Made by a program: the position numbers and the translations under genes | Part shown: one piece after another, positions 60,738 through 64,000 of the stretch | Position numbering within the stretch: the first letter of the stretch is position 1 | Layout of the letters: each line of letters begins with the position of its first letter | Assembly (NCBI GenBank): GCA_023393475.1 | Contig: JAEWLC010000030.1 | Location: forward strand, 75,144 to 139,143 | Length of the DNA: 64,000 nucleotides | Direction of reading: 5' to 3' | Source of the DNA: Pseudomonadota bacterium | Lineage (GTDB): Bacteria; Pseudomonadota; Alphaproteobacteria; Rhizobiales; Devosiaceae | The notes under the pieces: generated by a model | What the model was told of the DNA's origin: nothing | Database searches by the model: none | Seen by the model: only the letters and a program-made list of their open reading frames with translations

Positions 60738-63035
60738 ATGTCGTCCGACGTGACTGAACAGAAGAAGGCGCTGCGCGACGCCGCGCTGCATTTCCACCAG
60801 TATCCCAAGCCCGGAAAGCTCGAGATCCAGGCGACCAAGCCGCTCGGCAACCAGCGTGACCTGTCGCTGGCCTACTCACCCGGCGTAGCGGCGCCGTGCG
60901 AGGAGATCGCCGGCGATCCGGAGGCGGTGACCAAGTACACTTCGCGCGGCAACCTCGTCGCCGTCATCTCGAACGGCACGGCCGTGCTCGGGCTCGGGAA
61001 TATCGGCGCCCTGGCGTCGAAGCCGGTGATGGAAGGCAAGGCGGTCCTGTTCAAGAAGTTCGCCGGCATCGACGTGTTCGATATCGAGATCGACGAGACC
61101 GACCCGCAGAAGTTCATCGAGGTCGTGCGGCCGCTGGAGCCTACCTTCGGCGGCATCAACCTTGAGGACATCAAGGCGCCCGAGTGCTTCGCGATCGAGG
61201 AAGCGCTGCGCGAGCGCATGAAGATTCCGGTGTTCCACGACGACCAGCACGGCACGGCCATCATCGTCGGCGCCGCGGTGCTCAACGGGCTCGAGCTCGC
61301 CGGCAAGAAGATCGAGGACGTGAAGATCTGCACGTCGGGGGCAGGGGCGGCGGCCATCGCCTGCCTCAACATCCTCCTCGCGCTCGGCGCGAAGATCGAG
61401 AACATCTGGGTGGCGGACAAGGACGGGTTGCTGACCTACCGCCGCAACGACGTCAACGACAAGTGGCGCGGCAAGTTCTGTCGCCATGACAGCGAGGCGA
61501 CGTCGCTGGCCGAGGTCATCGACGGTGCCGACATCTTCCTCGGCCTTTCGGCGGCGGGGGCGCTGAAGCCTGAGATGCTGCAGAAGATGGCGCCGAAGCC
61601 GCTCATCCTCGCACTGGCCAATCCGAACCCGGAAATCATGCCCGAGGTGGCCAAGGACATCCGGCCGGATGCCATGGTCTGCACTGGGCGTTCGGACTAT
61701 CCGAACCAGGTCAACAACGTCCTCTGCTTCCCCTTCATCTTCCGCGGGGCGCTCGATGTCGGCGCCACGACGATCAACGAGGAGATGAAGCTCGCGGCAG
61801 CGCAGGCCATCGCCAAGCTCGCGCATGATCCCGGGCTCGAGGTCTCGCCCTCGGGCCAGCCTGCCGTCTATGGGCCGGATCACATCATTCCGAACCCGTT
61901 CGACCAGCGGCTTATCCTTCGCATTGCCCCGGCCGTTGCCAGGGCGGCGATGGCGTCCGGTGTCGCGAAGCGCCCCATCACCGATTTCCAGGCCTATCAC
62001 GACAGCCTCAACCGCTTCGTCTTCCGCTCGGGCCTCGTGATGAAGCCGGTGATCGACCGGGTGATCGGGCAGGGCAAGCGCGTTGCCTTCGCCGACGGCG
62101 AGGACGAGCGCGTGCTGCGCGCGGCCCAGGTGCTGATAGAGGACCGCATGGCGCAGCCGATCCTCATAGGCCGCCCGCAGGTGATCGAGAGCCGGTTGCA
62201 GCGCTTTGGCCTCACGATCCGCCCGGGCCGCGATTTCGAGGTGGTGAACCCCGAGGACGATCCGCGCTACCGCGACTACGTGGACCTGTTCCACTCGCTG
62301 GTCGGTCGCAGTGGCGTGACGCCCGACATTGCCCGCACGATCGTGCGCACCAACACCACGGTGATCGCTGCGCTCTCGGTCAAGCGCGGCGATGCCGATG
62401 CCATGCTCTGTGGCTTCCAGGGCCGCTACATCAAGCATGTGCGCGATATTCGCTCGATCATCGGGCTGCAGGACAGCGTTAAGGACGTCTCGGCGCTTTC
62501 CATGCTGATCATGCCGCGTGGAGTCTTCTTCCTCGCCGACACCTACGTGAACATGGACCCGACGCCGGACGAGCTGGTGTCGATCGCCCTGCAGGCCCGC
62601 GACCATCTCAAGCGCTTCAACATCGAGGCGCGTGCGGCGCTGCTCAGCTACTCCAACTTCGGCTCGCGCGATGGCGACACCGCCTTCAAGATGCGCGAGG
62701 CCTACCAGAAGCTGAAAGCCATCGCCCCGGACATGATCCTTGAGGGCGAGATGCAGGGCGATGTCGCCCTCAACGAAGACCTGCGCAGCCGCTACATCCC
62801 GGAATCGGTGCTGCAGGGCGAGGCGAACCTGCTGCTGTTCCCGAACCTCGACAGCGCCAACCTGTCGATGACGCTGCTGAAAGAAATGAACAACGCGCTA
62901 GCCGTCGGCCCCATCCTCATGGGACCGCGCGCGCCGGCGCACATTCTCGCCCCCTCGACCACCAGCCGCGGAATCGTCAATATGACGGCAATCGCCGCCA
63001 GTGAAGCGGTCGCCTTGGGAGAGAGAACCGCATGA
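60738..63035 (+). CDS. maeB: NADP-dependent malic enzyme with phosphotransacetylase-like domain
   Basis: It decarboxylates malate to pyruvate and makes NADPH. The 765-residue protein has a malic enzyme half (SLAYSPGVAAPCEEIA, FHDDQHGTAIIVGAAVLNGLEL, LALANPNPEIMPEVA) and from about residue 435 a phosphotransacetylase-like half (VAFADGEDERVLRAAQVL) that probably acts as an allosteric domain. CGGAGGG precedes the ATG. The end overlaps the next gene by four bases. Confidence 0.96.
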   Translation: MSSDVTEQKKALRDAALHFHQYPKPGKLEIQATKPLGNQRDLSLAYSPGVAAPCEEIAGDPEAVTKYTSRGNLVAVISNGTAVLGLGNIGALASKPVMEGKAVLFKKFAGIDVFDIEIDETDPQKFIEVVRPLEPTFGGINLEDIKAPECFAIEEALRERMKIPVFHDDQHGTAIIVGAAVLNGLELAGKKIEDVKICTSGAGAAAIACLNILLALGAKIENIWVADKDGLLTYRRNDVNDKWRGKFCRHDSEATSLAEVIDGADIFLGLSAAGALKPEMLQKMAPKPLILALANPNPEIMPEVAKDIRPDAMVCTGRSDYPNQVNNVLCFPFIFRGALDVGATTINEEMKLAAAQAIAKLAHDPGLEVSPSGQPAVYGPDHIIPNPFDQRLILRIAPAVARAAMASGVAKRPITDFQAYHDSLNRFVFRSGLVMKPVIDRVIGQGKRVAFADGEDERVLRAAQVLIEDRMAQPILIGRPQVIESRLQRFGLTIRPGRDFEVVNPEDDPRYRDYVDLFHSLVGRSGVTPDIARTIVRTNTTVIAALSVKRGDADAMLCGFQGRYIKHVRDIRSIIGLQDSVKDVSALSMLIMPRGVFFLADTYVNMDPTPDELVSIALQARDHLKRFNIEARAALLSYSNFGSRDGDTAFKMREAYQKLKAIAPDMILEGEMQGDVALNEDLRSRYIPESVLQGEANLLLFPNLDSANLSMTLLKEMNNALAVGPILMGPRAPAHILAPSTTSRGIVNMTAIAASEAVALGERTA

Positions 63036-63322
63036 TCCGCCACACCGTCGTATTCAACCTGAAGCACGCGCACGGCTCGTTGATGGAGAAGGCTTTCCTC
63101 CGGGACGCGCTGGTGCTGAAGGAGATTCCGGGCGTCAAGAAGTTCGAGCAGCTCCGGCAGGTTTCGAATAAGAACGACTACGAGTTCGGCTTCTCCATGG
63201 AATTCGCCGACCAGGCCGCCTACGACGCCTACAACGTGCATCCCAAGCACGTGAAGTTCGTCGACGAGCGCTGGAAGCGCGAGGTGGAGAAGTTCTTGGA
63301 GATCGACTACGAGTTGATCTGA
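63032..63322 (+). CDS. Dabb family protein (2)
   Basis: The 96-residue protein begins MIRHTVVFNLKHAHGS and contains MEFADQAAYDAYNVHPKHVKFVDERWKREVE, the Dabb barrel. It is translationally coupled to maeB (ATGA). Dabb proteins have stress-associated or unknown roles. It is a distant paralogue of the gene at 23740. Confidence 0.87.
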   Translation: MIRHTVVFNLKHAHGSLMEKAFLRDALVLKEIPGVKKFEQLRQVSNKNDYEFGFSMEFADQAAYDAYNVHPKHVKFVDERWKREVEKFLEIDYELI

Positions 63323-63332
63323 GCTCTAGGCG

Positions 63333-63363
63333 AAACGGCCCCTCAGGGGGGCCGTTTGTTTTT
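63333..63363 (+). terminator. Intrinsic terminator after maeB-Dabb
   Basis: AAACGGCCCC pairs with GGGGCCGTTT across a short loop and is followed by GTTTTT, ten bases after the stop. It also lies 20 bases from the converging amn stop. Confidence 0.85.
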
Positions 63364-63382
63364 GGCGGTCGCGCTGGCGGCC

Positions 63383-64000
63383 TTACTGGAACGCCGTCTC
63401 GGCAAAGCTGCGCAGTTTCCGCGAGTGCAACCTCTCCGGCGGCTGGTCGCGGAGGATCTCCATCGCCCTCAGCCCGATCTGGAAGTGCCGGGCCACCTGG
63501 GTGCGGTAGAAGTCCGAGGCCATGCCGGGGAGCTTCAGTTCGCCGTGGAGGGGCTTGTCGGAGACGCACAGCAGGGTGCCGTAGGGGACGCGGAAGCGGT
63601 AGCCCTGGGCGGCGATGGTGGCGCTTTCCATGTCGATGGCCACCGCCCGACTCTGGTTGAAGCGCTGGGCCGACTTCGTATAGCGCAGCTCCCAGTTCCG
63701 GTCGTCCGTGGTGACCACCGTGCCGGTGCGCAGGCGGCGCTTGACCTCCTCGCCGGGCGCGCCGGAGACCGTCTTGGCGGCGTCGTAGAGGGCGCGCTGG
63801 ACCTCGGCAATCGAGGGGATGGGGATGTCCGGCGGCAGCACCGCGTCCAGCACATGGTCGTCGCGCAGATAGGCGTGGGCCAGGACGTAGTCGCCGATCA
63901 CCTGGCTGTCGCGCAGGCCGCCGCAGTGGCCGATCATCATCCAGGCGTGGGGACGGGTGACCGCCAGGTGGTCGCAGATGGTCTTGGCGTTGGACGGGCC
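63383..64000 (-). CDS. amn: AMP nucleosidase, partial (5' part beyond window)
   Basis: The last 206 codons are present and the frame runs off the right edge. It contains TRPHAWMMIGHCGGLRDSQVIGDYVLAHAYLRDDHV, VVTTDDRNWELRY and AVDMESATIAAQGYRF-like AIDMESATIAAQGYRF, the nucleoside phosphorylase fold. ESA includes a catalytic residue of AMP nucleosidase. It hydrolyses AMP to adenine and ribose-5-phosphate. The N-terminal regulatory domain is not seen. Confidence 0.92.
   Translation of the reverse strand, partial: GPSNAKTICDHLAVTRPHAWMMIGHCGGLRDSQVIGDYVLAHAYLRDDHVLDAVLPPDIPIPSIAEVQRALYDAAKTVSGAPGEEVKRRLRTGTVVTTDDRNWELRYTKSAQRFNQSRAVAIDMESATIAAQGYRFRVPYGTLLCVSDKPLHGELKLPGMASDFYRTQVARHFQIGLRAMEILRDQPPERLHSRKLRSFAETAFQ

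Noticed and set aside
60876..62606. Open frame of 576 codons antisense to maeB
   Set aside because: Same cause: GC-rich coding sequence leaves the opposite strand open. No domain, no ribosome-binding site.

Overview
The window is dense, GC-rich chromosomal DNA. About 67 protein genes, one tRNA and short intergenic gaps fill the 64 kb. No transposase, integrase, CRISPR array, rRNA or plasmid function is visible. Gene content points to an alphaproteobacterium of the order Hyphomicrobiales, probably Devosia-like. The supporting genes are a DUF1476 protein (zeta inhibitor of the F1-ATPase), an SbmA/BacA-like peptide transporter, a monothiol glutaredoxin next to bolA, a cluster of purL, purQ, purS, purC and purB, and candidate IRO and CtrA boxes. 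The genus is inferred from context only.

Left part (1-24 kb): a truncated GH38-like glycosidase and a GT8 glycosyltransferase follow icd. A MarR regulator and a FabF-type condensing enzyme share a 12-bp palindrome. Next come a coupled GFA/TfoX/TfoX operon, two tandem GNAT acetyltransferases, a MASE1-GGDEF diguanylate cyclase, trmJ, an MFS exporter and rpsD with a strong terminator. An unfamiliar three-gene cassette follows (AMP-ligase, carrier protein, alpha/beta hydrolase), then sbmA/bacA and ttcA. Three MFS transporters surround an inositol-phosphatase-like gene and a methyltransferase.

Middle part (24-42 kb): a redox/iron-sulfur group (Dabb, grxD, HAD, bolA, msrA) leads into the purine genes purL, purQ, purS, purC and purB. 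These are interrupted by CYTH, CHAD, a membrane protein, a predicted secreted beta-trefoil protein, an acyltransferase and a GT2 glycosyltransferase. Two previously easy-to-miss 27-residue membrane peptides, paralogous to one another, lie between the GT2 gene and purS. The F1-ATPase inhibitor gene, metY, an RBBP9-like hydrolase, rpe and an orphan siderophore-binding protein with a possible iron box follow.

Right part (42-64 kb): ccdA, radC, map, a CinA-like gene and gpt lead to tRNA-Leu(UAA). A run of small uncharacterised genes follows, including a lipoprotein and an ASCH protein. Next are a divergent DHFR-like/TetR pair around a near-perfect 24-bp palindrome, ogt, a gluconate module (gntK and an SDR, divergent from gnd), rnd, aspS, an EAL phosphodiesterase behind a possible CtrA box, maeB, a second Dabb gene and the end of amn.

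Most genes are central metabolism or information processing. The parts most worth following up are the twin small membrane peptides, the ligase/carrier/hydrolase cassette and several unreported palindromic operator candidates.
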